Assembly: GCA_019426215.1 (NCBI GenBank)
Contig: CM033406.1
Coordinates: 4,665,001 to 4,729,000 of the forward strand
Direction of reading: 5' to 3'
Length of the DNA: 64,000 bases
DNA from: Buddleja alternifolia
Lineage: Eukaryota > Streptophyta > Magnoliopsida > Lamiales > Scrophulariaceae
A program made the translations under genes and the position numbers. Shown here in pieces: positions 44,205 through 56,984 of this stretch. Each line of letters starts with the position of its first letter. The first letter of the stretch is position 1. A model generated the notes under the pieces. That model searched no databases. It had not been told where the DNA came from and was given only the letters and a program-made list of their open reading frames with translations.

Positions 44205-44805
44205 ATTGACTCTCACTTTTTTTGTATAAGGTCAAAAAGATTAATATAAATTATGGAGTGGTTGAGACAACTAATCAATTAAAGGAGCATGCAATTCAAT
44301 TGAGTTTCTGAAACTTCCACAAAAAAATGAAAACTAGATAGAAATAATTGATTTTAATTTGACTAATTTTAATTCATCTTTTTACTATTCCTATAAGTTG
44401 TCATTAGGAATCACAATTTTTTATAGTATTTATATTGCACTATATAAAATAAAAATAAAATTGGGTTTCCGATTAACTGAACCGAACAGAACCGAAACCG
44501 AACTGAAAACCAATTTTTTGTAAAAATAATAAAACAAAATTTCGGTTTTCGATCGGTTCGGGCTGTTTAGCCAACTTGTGAACACCCCTCACGCTCGCCA
44601 AACATGCCACTTGCATATTATGCGATTGATTTTAAGATTTTTATCAATAAATGATTATTTTGCCTCTGATCTATCAACTATTAGATCGAATCTCTTAAAA
44701 TCGGAGGTCATTACTAAATACTTATACTTTACTAAATTCAATTTATAATAACCGTAAATCTTGATCGAGATCAACGGTTCATATTAAATACAATATATTT
44801 ATATC
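44205..44805. repeat. Direct duplication, copy 2
   Basis: Counterpart of 42293-42902. It begins inside the MITE, so only the right MITE end is present (gaacacccct at about 44579-44588). Confidence 0.85.
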
Positions 44806-45147
44806 TTTTTTAATATTTTAACATCATAAAAAAAATTAAAAATGTATATTTACAATATTATATATATGTGTATATATTTGCGCAAATCCTCCCACCACCA
44901 TCGTCCACTCTTGTCGTTGTTGCCATAACTTCACCCCCCAACCACCACTTAAACCTACCACCATCCCACCATTTCAGCCTCCAAAACCACCACCCAAGCC
45001 GCCACCATCTCCACCATTTCAGCTCCAAAATCACCACCCAAGCTCTTCAATGAATCACACAGAAAGGAAAAAAAAAGTTCAGAATTATAATTAATAATGC
45101 ATTTAAAGGGAAAATAAACTGACAATTGAATCATGGTAAAGTGATTA
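44806..45147. other. Non-coding with a short CCACCA-rich repeat
   Basis: Around 44950-45040 a unit like ccaccatttcagc(ct)ccaaaa, with caccacccaag, occurs twice. The His/Pro-rich frame there (44868-45053) is low-complexity and not called. Confidence 0.5.
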
Positions 45148-45155
45148 AAGAAAAT

Positions 45156-46544
45156 AGAGGTGACAAATGGTTGGGTTGGATTGGCTTTGGGTCGGTTCCA
45201 AGATAGATCGGATCTGATGTGGTTCTGGATGCATGAGATACAATATGGATTAGTTCTGGATTGGGTTAGGTTGAATTCAAATAGATCCTGTGAAGGACCA
45301 AAATGGGCCCAACATGAGGAACCAAGGAGTATCACTATCAGATACATGCTAATTGTTGAAGTTAATTTACATAAAAGGGGCATCACGTGTCCCTGTATTT
45401 ACTATGAGTTGAGGCAGCCTTTTAGTTTTAAGGAAAATTACCCTTCTTGTTTCTTTTTAGTGTAAGCGTGAAATTTATAATTATAAAAAAAAAAATTGTG
45501 AAATTTTCTTTTGAGCTTTTTCCGAATTATTTTAACAACTACTACTGTTTTTTTTCTTTTTCTTCTTCTTCGTTTTTTTCTTTTTCTTTTTTTATTGGAA
45601 ATTTAACTTTTACCTAAAATTGTTATTTGTGAACTTTACGGTCACAATTCACATGCCCATGCAGATTTAAAAGTGTGAATCTGAGAGTTCTTTTTTTTTA
45701 AAATAAAAATAAAATTATCAATGACTTTATATATTATCCTAGTTCATATTAAATTCCAATTTATTGTCATTCGCCTTCTAAATTTATGAGTGGAATTTGC
45801 AAATTTAACTAAAAAAAAAAATTTGCACTTTAATCACGTACGAGAAATACTGTCACATTATTATATCCTGTGTAGTTGTATAATTTTTCTTGGGTAACTT
45901 AGTAACGATTAAAACTCTACAAAGTTTATGTTATCACTTTATGCATCACAAATTGCTGACATTTATCAATATTTTAATTTCATCTATAATAATATTAAAT
46001 GAATTCATAATTTTCTTCCAGATAAATTATTATTATTATTATTATTATTATGATTATTGTTGTTATTATTATTATTATTATTATTATTCTTGTTGTGTAC
46101 ATATATATAATATAACAGTGTACAGGAACACATTATATGCATACATATAGTCTAAAGAGTATACACAGGAACACAATGCTTATGCATTTGAGAATTGAGA
46201 TATATATGCAACTTCAAAAATTAAACTCATACTTGCAACTTGACCCATGTACTGCTATACTATACATTTTCTCTTCTACCAGATGTCATATATAAATATT
46301 GATGTTGCTTTAAAGATTGGCTTGCACTCAACTTGGATTTAAATTGGAACCAAGATGGAATCACTTGGAACCAGTTGGACCCAACTTAAAACCAAGGTGA
46401 AACCAAGTTAGATCCAACCCAATAGAAACCCAATGAGAACCAACCCAATCCAACCCGAGAGAAAACTTTAAGGAACCAACCCAACTGATCAAACAGTTGA
46501 GTTCGGTTGGAACTATGGGTCCGGAACCATTTTGCCCCCTCTAG
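45156..46544. mobile_element. hAT-like non-autonomous element, 1.4 kb
   Basis: Flanked by 8-bp TSD aagaaaat (45148-45155 and 46545-46552). Ends AGAGGTGACAAATGGTT and the complement of AACCATTTTGCCCCCTCTAG are similar inverted repeats. Subterminal regions are rich in ggttgggttgga / tccaacccaa. No transposase. It holds an (ATT)n microsatellite at about 46023-46088. Confidence 0.75.
46023..46088 (+). repeat. (ATT)n microsatellite
   Basis: Two blocks of tta/att repeats separated by a short tgattattgttg stretch. Confidence 0.9.
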
Positions 46545-46552
46545 AAGAAAAT

Positions 46553-46908
46553 AATGGAATTTAGTTGCAGAAGATGAGAATAACACGTGAAGGCTGTGAC
46601 ATCCGATCAACGTAAAGCTTCGATTCCATCTTTCTTTCCATCCTTCAAGCATGTACATACATGCAGAGCGTGCATATGAGGGGTTTGTAGATCTGCCTCT
46701 GGCCGTTTGTGCAGCTGGGCCGACTGCCTACATGGCGACGATGCATTATGGTGTAGATACCCTAATCTTATTTCTTGGGCTAAATTATAATTTTGAAAAC
46801 TTTTGGGTATTTTTGTAATTTCTAAAAGTTTTGGGAATTTTTACAAATATAAAAATTATATTTTTTCTTCATTCTTAGAAAAATTGTAAATTAAGTATTT
46901 TTATTAAA
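46553..46908. other. Non-coding spacer
   Basis: Nothing recognised; AT-rich on the right side. Confidence 0.5.
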
Positions 46909-46916
46909 ATTTTGGG
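46909..46916. repeat. TSD of the hAT MITE, left
   Basis: attttggg, repeated exactly at 59316-59323. Confidence 0.85.
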
Positions 46917-46975
46917 CTATGATGCATGGATACTTCTAAAAATGACATGATACAATGTCGGATACTTGTGAGGAT

Positions 46976-46980
46976 ACGAT
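46976..46980. repeat. TSD of copia B, left
   Basis: acgat, repeated exactly at 58757-58761. Confidence 0.92.
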
Positions 46981-49900
46981 TGTTGGGTTTCGTTCGAAAA
47001 GGCATAAACGCAGCGGAAGGGATTTCAAAAAATAAAACGAAAACCCAATTGGTACTCTAATTCGCATAATTGAATCTAAAAGCGTATAACGAATAAAATT
47101 TACTCGTTAATATGAATATGATGATGGAGAAAAACTTCTTCTTCTCAAAACTCGAAATATTGAAGCTTCCAAATCTTCAATCCTTTGGTTTGATTCTTCA
47201 AACTTGAACTTGATCCGAACAACGAAAATACGTCCTCTCTAAATCGTCACGCACGGATCAACAAACGAAAAATCCCCTTTCTTCTTTCTCTATGGTCGAC
47301 GGCTAGGTATAGAGGAGGGGAGGAATATTTTTCTTTCTTTTGGGAGTTGCATATTCTTCTTCTTACTTGTTCTAAGTCAAAGAGTCCTTATATACCTCAT
47401 GACTTATTGAACAAGTCAAAACAAAAGAGCCCTAATATGTGGCCTCTCAAAGACGCCACATTGAGGCCTAGTAGGCGTCCAATTGGACTCCTTATTGAGC
47501 TCGGAATTTGTTTTGTTTAATTAATTTCTTATTTCAATTAATAATTTATTGTATCCAATAAATAAATTAATTAATTAATTAAATAACCAAATTAATTAGA
47601 TAAATTAATTCATTAATATATTTCATAAGGAAATTAATTAATAATTAATTTTATCATTATAATTAATTATTTCATCTAATGAATAATTAATTATTTAATT
47701 TATCCAATAAATTAAAACTCCCAGAAGAAATAATAGAAATTCCTTTTTCTTTATTTTTCTTTATCAATCCTTTAGCGCGGCTCTTTAGGTTCGTTTCGTT
47801 TGGCAATGAGAGGAAACCAAAGGAAGTGGGTAACACCTAGCCAGTCACGTGGCCTGTTAGAGTTAGTGCCTAGCGCACCAATTATTGGGCGCCATTCTTT
47901 GTAATAGTAACTCTAGAGTTGAACAAATCGTTTTCTTATAAATAAAGTCAATCTCTTTTTATATGTGTGGCATGTCTTTATTCTTAAATTAATTTTTACT
48001 TTGGCTTAGAATAAAATCCCGAAGGATCACACATAGCTATGGGACATCATTGCACATTGGGTGTGACAATGATGGAATATGTCTCGAAGGCTGTGATCTT
48101 TAAACATTGTTCCAAGTCGTGAAAGGGTTCATCGAGATAAAGGAATATCGATGCAACCCAAAATACTTGCTCATATGATGCATACTCTGGGAGAAGTGTA
48201 TCTCGTTCCATAGATACTGGCACGGTGAAAGACAATGCATATATGAGAGTTGCTATTGTGGTAATGGGCGAACTGAACAACCCCATGGAAGTTTCTAAAA
48301 TGGATTCCCAGTCGAATGTGGAACTTCCAGTGGTCTTGTAGTATAAGAGTAACTCTTATGGACCTAAGATTCCATTGGATGTCTTATGCGTAACCGCGCA
48401 TGTTCTTGATTTGTTACATGATCACTTTAGATGATTGAATATGGGCAAACTCAGACATGCACGTCTTACGTAGTAAGGCACGTGAGAATTAAAAGGAATC
48501 TATCTCTGACATTAGCCAGTCGGTTAATCTCCTATGGTTACATAGTGAATCCACTTAAGGAATCTTCGGCCGAAGTATGATATCTAAAGAGGCATAGGGT
48601 TTCCTCATTTAGATAGGCGAAGTCGATTTCACATAACGTGGGAAACATAGTATTAAATTAATAGAGCTTCGACCTTAGCCACTGCTCTAGATTCAATCGA
48701 GAGATTAGATAGAGGGATCTTACTTATGAGATCGAGGATCATGATCGCAAAAGGCGTATCTTTACTTTTTGTTTTATCTAGGTCTTCGAGACCCTATGCT
48801 AGGTGGGCAACCGCGATTTGTAAGTGCTGAGAATTAGCTTGGTGACTGATTCGAGGTTTGATTAAATCAAAGGATTGATTTAATCTAGTACTTTCCATTT
48901 TAGGAAAGTACACTAGCACTGTGAGAAGGTGTACTTACCACTAGATAGAAACGAGCCTAAGGGGTCACACACTAACTCAAGAGAGTCACTGCTTGAATAG
49001 ATGTGATTAATCAATTTCGAGAAAATTGAGGGAATTAGGAAAGTGTAGTACTTTCCTAATATGGAATATAAATTAATTGAAGGATTCAATTAATTTTACT
49101 CTTTTAATTAATCTTGTAGAATTAAATAAATTAATGGACGTAGTAGAGTCCAAGAATTTTATTTAATTGGGTAGAGCCCAAGTTAAATAAATAAATATTG
49201 GAATTAGTTGGTTGGATTTAATTTGACTTGTATTTAATTGATGGGTTGAACCTATAATTAAATTGAGAAATCAAAATTAAATCCAAGAATCCAATTGACT
49301 TGTGTTGACCGATTTTTATGAGAAAAAATAAGGGAGGGGGCGGTTTTTATGTGGTGGAGGAGGAAAAGAGTTTTCCCCTCCTCCAAGTCTTCATAGGATA
49401 AGGATTACTAGAGAGTTTGGGAGAAAGGAAGTTTTCTTTTTCTAATAGGACTCTAGGTTATCTTCACCTATAAATAAGAATGGATAATTGCTGGAAAAAT
49501 TTGCCCCCCTTCTTAGACCTAAAAATCGGCCACCACTCTCGCCCTTTCCAACAAGACGTCGTTCTATTAATGTGTTGAATTAAACAACTTAGAAAATATT
49601 CCTACCATTCACATAATCAAGCCTAAGTTAAGCTTAGAATCATTTTGTTGTCTAGCACGCAAGGCAAGATGATTGGTGACTTGAACGAGGTGTGGATACA
49701 TCTTAGAGGTGCGACGCTTGGAGCACTCTAAACAGGGAGATACGAAAAGACGACGGGCGATTTCTCACCCAAGGGAAATTGCATGGATTTGCACCACAGG
49801 GTTGCTGAGATCCAAAGTACGAGGTGAAACGAAATTTTCGAAAGGTATAATTTCGTTTACCTCCTCATCAAATTTGATCGAACCAATTCCATATTCCTAT

Positions 49901-50889
49901 TTTCGGGTGGTTGTACGTTTACCTTTTATAAAATTTTAATTTCCACTGCCACGAGCCACCGAGGGAATCATTCAACCAAACATGGCCCACTTTGTAACCC
50001 AAATGAAAACGAATGATAGGATCATTTCGAAACCTTCCAATCGTAAATAACGTATATGTATAAACCCTTTGTTCACATTCCCCGGTCAAGTGAGAGTCAT
50101 TGTTATGTCAAACTCACTAGACTTGACCATATGTATAAATCATAATAAATACGAGATCATTGAGATCGATTCAGTGCCAAGCACAGTCATCTCGTTTGCT
50201 TTGGCCAAAGACTTTGACCTCTATTTATCTATAATTACATAGGGTACATACTCATTCACTTATGAGAGAACAAATCCCATATTAGATATCTGCTAAGATT
50301 ACCACTTGCCCATCAATTCCGCATTTCGAGGTTGACCCCACCAAAGGGTGAATTGGGTCAAACTACTCTAGTAAAAGACTTGACGTCACAAGTGCATCTT
50401 CAGCCTGATACTTCAGGTCAAAGGTTCACATATACCTATTACGCATAATCAGTTCCATCATTGACAGTCACAGAGTGAAAACCCATGTGACAGAACTGAT
50501 GCTAGTCGTGTTCGAACATATCAGTTCCACTGACGTGTCTACAATCTTAATCTCCTATTATCCCATGATACCAGACAGGCACTCCCATGTCGGAGCTAAG
50601 ATTGTACAAGTATTCGAAGTCTTTATTTGTCCATTAAAGACTTCATATTACTTGCGAACTTATTTTAGTAATCAAGATCGATCTCTCTAGTGCCAATCTT
50701 CCTATCCCATAGGAAGTAGAGGGATCGCACTGAAAACATGGACAAAACATTTTACACAACTTATAGATGCAGATAAGAATTAAGTGAAAACTCAATAATG
50801 CCTTTTATTTAAGAAGAGTTTAAGTTCAATAGAAGATATATGCCATATACATTCTATCCTCTATGACATCTGAGGGCAAAATCCTAACA
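46981..50889 (-). repeat. Copia B 3' LTR, interrupted
   Basis: TGTTGGGTTTCGTTCG ... ATCCTAACA. The LTR pieces 46981-47854 and 49983-50889 align with 56985-58756. The insertion D lies between. Confidence 0.92.
47855..49982 (+). repeat. Solo LTR D
   Basis: 2128 bp, TGTTAGAGTTAGTGCC ... CAACCAAACA, perfect TSD tggcc at 47850-47854 and 49983-49987. A different family from copias A-C. A truncated antisense relative lies at 62021-62524. No internal region. The frames inside (48047-48286, 49709-49939) resemble nothing. Confidence 0.9.
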
Positions 50890-50904
50890 ATCTCCCACTT
50901 GAAT
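50890..50904 (-). promoter_or_regulatory. Copia B polypurine tract
   Basis: Minus strand AAGTGGGAGAT, directly before the 3' LTR. Confidence 0.8.
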
Positions 50905-52530
50905 TCAATGCCACTCATTGTGGTATCTAATATCCATCCTTTCCAGGTCTCGATCCAAAATAGCTTGAGGTAGTGGTTTGGTGAACGGGTCAGCTATATT
51001 GTCAACTGAGGCTATTTTCTGCACTACTATCTCTCCTTTGCCAACGATCTCCCTGATGATGTGAAATCTTCTTTCAATATGTTTGGACTTGTTATGAGAC
51101 CTCGGTTCCTTGGCTTGCGCTATCGCTCCATTGTTATCACAATAAAGTGGCAACGGGAGCTGAGCACTAGGGACCGTTCTAAGTTCTCCAAGAAACTTCC
51201 TCATCTAAACAGATTCTTTCGCTGCCTCTGAGGCTGCTACATACTCTGCTTCAGTGGTGGAATCAGCGGTTGTGGTTTTCTTGGAGCTCTTCCAAAACAC
51301 CGCTCCACCATTGAGAGCAAAAACAAACCCTGAAGTGGATTTTCGGTCATCAACATCAGACTGAAAGTCTGAATCAGAATAACCTTCCATCTTCAGGTCT
51401 CCACCTCCATAGATGAGAATCATATCCTTAGTTTTTTTTCCAGATACTTTAGGATATTCTTCACAGCTATCCAATGTTCCTTTCCCGGGTTTGCCTGAAA
51501 TCGACTCGCCACGCTCACAACATAGGCAATGTTGGGTCTAGTACACAGCATTGCATACATAAGGCTACCAACTGCAGAAGCATAGGGTATATTACTCATC
51601 TCTTGTCTATCTTCCTCACTTTGAGGACACATAGACTTGGATAAGTGTACTCCATGCCTTATGGGAAGAAACCTTTTCTTAGAGTTGTCCATCCTAAACT
51701 TCTTTAGGACCTTTTCTAAGTAAAGGGTTTGAGAGAGGCCTATCGTTCTATTCATTCTATCCTTGTAGATACGAATTCCTGGAATGTATGTGGCTTCTCC
51801 CAAGTCTTTCATGGAAAACGTACTCGAAAGCCATTTCTTAACAGTGGTGAGCATTCCTACGTCATTTCCTATAAGTAGAATGTCATCCACATATAGTACT
51901 AAGAACGTGAGTTTGCTCCCACTAGTCTTCTTGTAGACACATGGTTCATCTTTGTTCTTGATGAAGCCATATCCCTTAACTTCTTCATCAAAACAGGGAT
52001 TCCAGCTTCTAGATGCTTGCTTGAGAGCGTAAATGGACCTCTCAAGTTTACATACTTTATGGATATCGAACTCGGACACAAAACCCTTTGGCTGTTCCAT
52101 ATAGATATCCTTCTCGAGGAATCCATTTAGAAAGGCCGTTTTGACATCCATTTGCCATATCTCATAATCTAAGTATGTAGCTATGGATAACAGAATTCGT
52201 ATGGACTTTTTCATAGCCACGGGTGAAAAGGTTTCTTGATAGTCAATTCCTTCTCTTTGACTATACCCTTTCGCTACGAGCCTGGGTTTAAAGGTGTCAA
52301 CTTTGCCATCGCTACCTATCTTTCTTTTGTAGATCCATTATACCTTCAGGACGATCTACCAAAGTCCAGACATGGTTCGATTGCATAGAGTCCATTACTA
52401 TTTCCATGGCTTCTCGCCATCTTGAAGCGTCGACATCCACCATCGCTTGATCATAGGTACAAGGATCATCTTCATGACCTTCTTATACTACAGTGTGAAG
52501 CTCTCGCTCCCCTTGCAGTAGATACCCATA
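50905..52530 (-). pseudogene. Copia B RT-RNase H
   Basis: RT begins near DDPCTYDQAMVDVDASRWREAM. About 12 bases are missing before WIYKRKIG near 52340, which breaks frame. [24 protein letters not shown] (with Pro for Ala) and VKTAFLNGFLEKDIYMEQ follow, then YVDDILLI intact and GEATYIPGI. A stop falls near 51420 (KYLEKKLRI*), with a frame change into RNase H: YSDSDFQSDVDDRKST, TTEAEYVAASEAAKESV, a stop near 51205, then YCDNNGAIAQAKEPRSHNKS and the end HNEWH. All three RNase H acidic residues are present but in separate frames. Would copy element RNA to DNA; not functional as one protein. Confidence 0.9.
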
Positions 52531-53999
52531 CCTCTCAGGTTCATGCGGCATTCTACCAGATCTACATGGTGGTTGTGCTACTATGGGTTCAGGCCTCAGT
52601 TCTTGAATAGATGTATTTGAGGGAGTTTCATTTTATTCTTCTAAAACAATTTTCCCACCTTTGCCCCCTTCCAAGATGAACTCATCCTCAAGGAAGTGAG
52701 CTTGTAGGGCCACGATGATTCTTTGATCATCATGCAGGTAAAAGAAGAATCCCATGGAATCTTCAGGATAACCAATGAAACGTCCATTAGGGATCTTGCC
52801 TCCAATTTCTCCACTTTAGTCTTCTTGACATAAGCTGGGCATCCCCAAATCTTAATATGATTAAGACTCGGTTTCCTATTATTCCACATCTCATGCGGAG
52901 TTTTAGGAACGAATTTGGAGGAACATATGTTCAAAACATGAGCAGCGGTAAGGAGCGCGTATCCCCACAACGAAATGGGTAAATCAGTGTAACTAAGAAT
53001 GGAACGAACCATGTCCAACAGTGTTCGATTCTTTCCCTCAGCTACTCCATTCAGTTGAGGAGTTGCTGGTGGTGTTAGTTGTAACATTATTCCTTGTTGT
53101 CTTAGGAATTCATCAAACTCGGCACTCATATATTCTCCTCCACGATTCGATCGTAGAGTTTTTATATTTTGCCCAGTTTGATTTTCTACTAAGGCCTTGA
53201 ACTCTTTGAATTTTTCAAAGGATTCAGACTTTTGCTTCATCATATACACTAGACCAAATCTTGAATGGTCGTCAGTGAAAGTAATGAAGTAGTAGAAACC
53301 TCCACGAGCCATTACTCCAAATGGTGCGTAGACGTCGGTATGCACTAATCCTAAGACTTGCGCAGCCCTTTTAAAAGTCCCTGTGAAGGGGGATCTAGCC
53401 ATCTTGCCTAAGAGACATGATTCACATGTAGGAATAGGGTCCGACCCTAGTGAGCTTAAAAGCCCATCTTTTCCATTTTGTGGATCTTGTGCTCTCCCGC
53501 ATAGCCTAGTCTAAGATGCCACTTGAGTCTTAAGTTAGTTTCTTGCCTACCACATTTACGTGTTACAACATTAACATCAGATGAATTACGGACATTTAAA
53601 TAATACAAACCATTAACTAAACATGCATTGCCAACTAATTTATTTCCATAATAAATGTCGCAATTTAATTTAGAAAAACGGAATGTATATCCAATCTTAA
53701 CTAAGATAGGAATAGATACAATGTTCTTAAGCCCCTTGGGCAAAACCAAAACATTATCTAAAAACAGTAAATGTCCAAAATTCAAATAAAGTGAAGTAGA
53801 TCTGATCCTAGTAGCTGCGACGGTTTCTCCGCTGCCTACTTTGATCATCACTTCTTCTCGGCCCAGCTTTCTACTTCTCTATAGATCCTGATCCAAACAA
53901 CAAACATGGGCACTAGCCCCTGAGTCCAGAATCCACGAAGTAGAAAATACGGTCATAGAACAGTTAGTTTCAAAAACTAATAGTTCCATACCTTGTGCG
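52531..53999 (-). pseudogene. Copia B protease-integrase
   Basis: Protease WILDSGASAHVC near 53908-53940 keeps the Asp-Ser-Gly site, unlike A and C, but a tag follows soon after (QDL*RSRK). LVLPKGLKNIVSIPILV and LKWHLRLGYAGEHKI lead to the pre-integrase block (HLRLGH with His changed to Tyr), a stop near 53456 and ESCLLGKMARSPFTG. Integrase HTDVYAPFG and FTDDHSRFGLVYM with catalytic Asp residues, RSNRGGEYMS (Asp to Asn), NGVAEGKNRTLLD with Glu. A frameshift after LEARSL near 52790. Inactive. Confidence 0.88.
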
Positions 54000-54820
54000 C
54001 CTTAGCCTAATTTGGGACAGTTTCTCTTCCAGTGGCCAAGCTCACCGAACTCGAGACATCTATCCATTTTCTTAGGTCTTTTGGTCTTGTAAAACCCTTG
54101 AGCCTTTCCCTTACCCTTCTTGGTACCCCCTTGAGCTCCAAGCTCACCAGACTTTTTCTTGTTGTTGTTCTTCTTAGACTTTTTGGGTCTAGAAGAGATG
54201 ACCAAAGCAGTTTCCTTTCCCTTTGGTTTCATTTGAGATTGTGCAATAAACAACTTGTTCATTAGCCCAGCTAAATTGCACTCTATCTCATTGCAGTTAA
54301 AGTTAACCACAAATTGGGAGAAGGAATCAGGAAGAGACTGCAAGATTAAGTCAGTTTGAAGGGTGGCATTCATGGTGAATTCGAGAGCTTCCAATTTCTC
54401 GATCCTCGAAATCATTTTGAGGACATGATCACCAACCTTCTCACTTTCTTTCATCTTGGCTTCGAAGAGCTCTTTCGATATCTCATATCGTGTAGTTCGA
54501 CTATGCTCTACATAGAGCTCTACCAGGTGAACTAGGATAGCTCTTCCAGTGGGCATCTTATCATGTGACCTTTGAAGATCATTAGTCATAGATCCCACCA
54601 TGTATCCTCTCACCCGGAGGTCGTCCTTAACCCACTTTTCATGGGCTTGGACCTCTTCCTCATTGGCACGTGTTCTAGCAGGAGCTGCCAGGATATCAGC
54701 CTCCAAGACTTATCCCAGTGATTCCATATTGAGGACAATCCTCAAATCTCTAAGCCAGTCCATATAATTGGGTCCAGACATAGTATTCTTTTCGAGTAGA
54801 ATTGAAAGTGGGTTTGTCAT
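54000..54820 (-). pseudogene. Copia B gag
   Basis: Starts MTNPLSILLEKNTMSGPNYM at 54820. TAA at about 54709 (ESLG*VLEAD) replaces a Tyr codon. Downstream it is open for 234 codons, with ELYVEHSRTTRYEISKELFE and LILQSLPDSF (the Gln that is a stop in A and C). The zinc knuckle at about 54019-54063 reads CLEFGELGHWKRNC: the second Cys is Phe. It ends with TAA after PKLG, where A continues towards the protease. Particle protein, broken. Confidence 0.9.
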
Positions 54821-55203
54821 ATTTGAGAGAGATAAACGAGAAATTGACTGCAGAAATAAACCAGATTTATTAGATTACTTGTTTTGACTTTACTAAGAAA
54901 AATTAAGGACTTAAAATTTATCTTGCCTCACACAACATTTTTCGAATCCCACACTCCCATGTGAAAATCGGGAATCATCATTGGCATCGATTCCACAGCA
55001 AGTATTGAGGTCCTCAATTAATTAAATAGGTTGCAACCTAACCGGTTTTTGGTCCATTAATTATTTGAAGTGATATCTAATATCAATTTATCCAATAAAT
55101 ATTTCAATACGTTTCCCCATAATTCACCAAACAACAACCCATTCGATTTCTAGGTTCGTAAACTACCCGGTTTATCCCACTAACTCCTATAATCTAGCAT
55201 TTG

Positions 55204-55241
55204 AATTTCACCTTGCAACAAACAGGTTTCTGGGGTGAAAT
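55204..55241 (-). other. Gag-proximal hairpin with conserved stem, copia B
   Basis: Minus strand atttcacc / ggtgaaat stem, the same as in A and C. The loop is ccagaaacctgtttgttgca, different from both. Confidence 0.65.
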
Positions 55242-56736
55242 ATATTTCGATTAAAGCATTTGCATGCACTTTATAAAATTTTAAATTATTTCTAAATGTA
55301 TAACCCCCATAACTGGGAAGCATTACACATTTATAGTAATTCTAATTTTAGAAAGCTTAGTGGAGGGTGAGGATGTCAAACATCCTTTTCTAACTTGGTA
55401 TAATTTATTTGGGAGAATTTAATTCGTCAAAAGATTTTGGTCTCACTTTGCACATTGTTCAATTTATATAGCGCTTTATTTTATATTGATCATGCATAAA
55501 AATACTACAAATAATCATGCCTTTCAATATAAATAAACATATAATTTAAATAAATGAATAAATAAATTCATCACTTGATCTTGGACTTTTACTAGAAGGT
55601 CCGAGCCAATGGGCCATCACAAAAGGCATAGATTAAACCTATTAAACAATCATGGGCCTTTTGACTTTATCAACTTTGAACTATTTTATCTCGATTCTTA
55701 AAACAACTCATGCATTATTTCTAAAAATATAATAAATAGCTTCAAATTTGATAACCCATAAAATTAAAGGTAAAACATATAATCCTAAGTCCATGATTAG
55801 TGTTTTAATCACATAAGACATGCTCGCATCAATTAATACATGCTCGCAATATTTAATACATGCTCGCAATATTAAATCACTTATGTTGATTATTAAAATT
55901 TTAGTCCAACTAAAAAGTCCTTTATAAAATTCCTTATGATTTCACATATTCATTATTTCAATTAAAATCATTCTAGTCCAACTAGATGACTTAGATGTAC
56001 GAAATTAAGAATTAAGTGCATCTACCTTTAATTAAAATAATATGAACACATAAAATATGGAATTCTATATTTTATTTTATTATGATTTAAAGCCATCAAA
56101 AATTGGAAATACTTTTATTTGATCAAAGAATTAATTATTAATCTCTAAAAAAAAAATTATATTCCTTATTCAAAATGAAGTAATTTCCAAGTTGAGGAAA
56201 AAATAATAATATTTAATCCATAAATTAATTATTAATCTCCAAGAAAAATAATTAATTAGTTCTAATTAAATATTATATTTCAATTAATCTCATTGGGCTC
56301 GATTTCATCAAACCCAAGTCACCATCCTTTTGGTCCACTTGGATTCAATTTAATTGGGCTCAAAATAATTAATTAGAACAACATTCACGTTTATTAATTT
56401 CTTATTGGCTAAATTTAATTTAAGTCCAAATCACCACTCTAATTGGCCCATTTAGATTTAATTAGATTAAATCCAAACTAATTAACAAGTCAAAGTTGGA
56501 TAATTTTCAATTGGGCTTAATTTAAATTATTCGGATCATCATCCTTTTGATCCACCCAATTAATTAAAATCACCCAAAATTTAAAAAATAATTTCGACCC
56601 AAACATAGCTTGTTTTACGACCCAAATCCAAGATCCGGATCAACGAATTGGGTATCCAAACCCACGACCCGACGGGCCGTGACTGGGCAGGGTCAGGCCG
56701 AACTGCCCGGCTATGCTAAACAGCGCGTGAATAGTG

Positions 56737-56756
56737 AGCGCGCGGCGCTGCGCGCA
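56737..56756 (-). other. GC-rich inverted repeat in copia B leader
   Basis: gcgcg / cgcgc arms in gcgcgcggcgctgcgcgc. Less regular than the A and C hairpins, at a similar distance from the PBS. Confidence 0.45.
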
Positions 56757-56970
56757 TTTTTCTCGAGGCTTTCGAGCCCCATTTTTCCTTGGTATTTTTC
56801 GATTTTCAAGATCATCAAATATCCCCAAATTTACAATAACTAAAAATCAAAAAACTAGGCAAAAAACCATAAAACGCAGGTTTAAGAAAAACATACAAAC
56901 ATGCTTCAAAAACACATAACATGCAATTCTTAAATCACGTAAACAAGATCAAATATGCAAATCAGAGATT

Positions 56971-56984
56971 GGCTCTGATACCAC
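56971..56984 (-). promoter_or_regulatory. Copia B primer-binding site
   Basis: Minus strand GTGGTATCAGAGCC. Confidence 0.9.

Larger units (their letters stand above)
54821..56970 (-). other. Copia B leader
   Basis: About 2.1 kb untranslated. Hairpins near gag at about 55018-55066 and 55204-55241; GC-rich patch at about 56640-56770. The frames in the patch (56610-56919) are not called. Confidence 0.7.

Noticed and set aside
44868..45053. His/Pro-rich 61-codon frame
   Set aside because: Low-complexity CCACCA repeat; no domain, and no gene context.
44955..45386. 143-codon minus frame
   Set aside because: It spans the edge of a transposon and resembles nothing.
50475..50690. 70-codon frame (MKTHVTE...) repeated at 11574 and 58343
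   Set aside because: It is conserved only because these are copies of the same LTR, lies antisense to the element, and resembles no protein.
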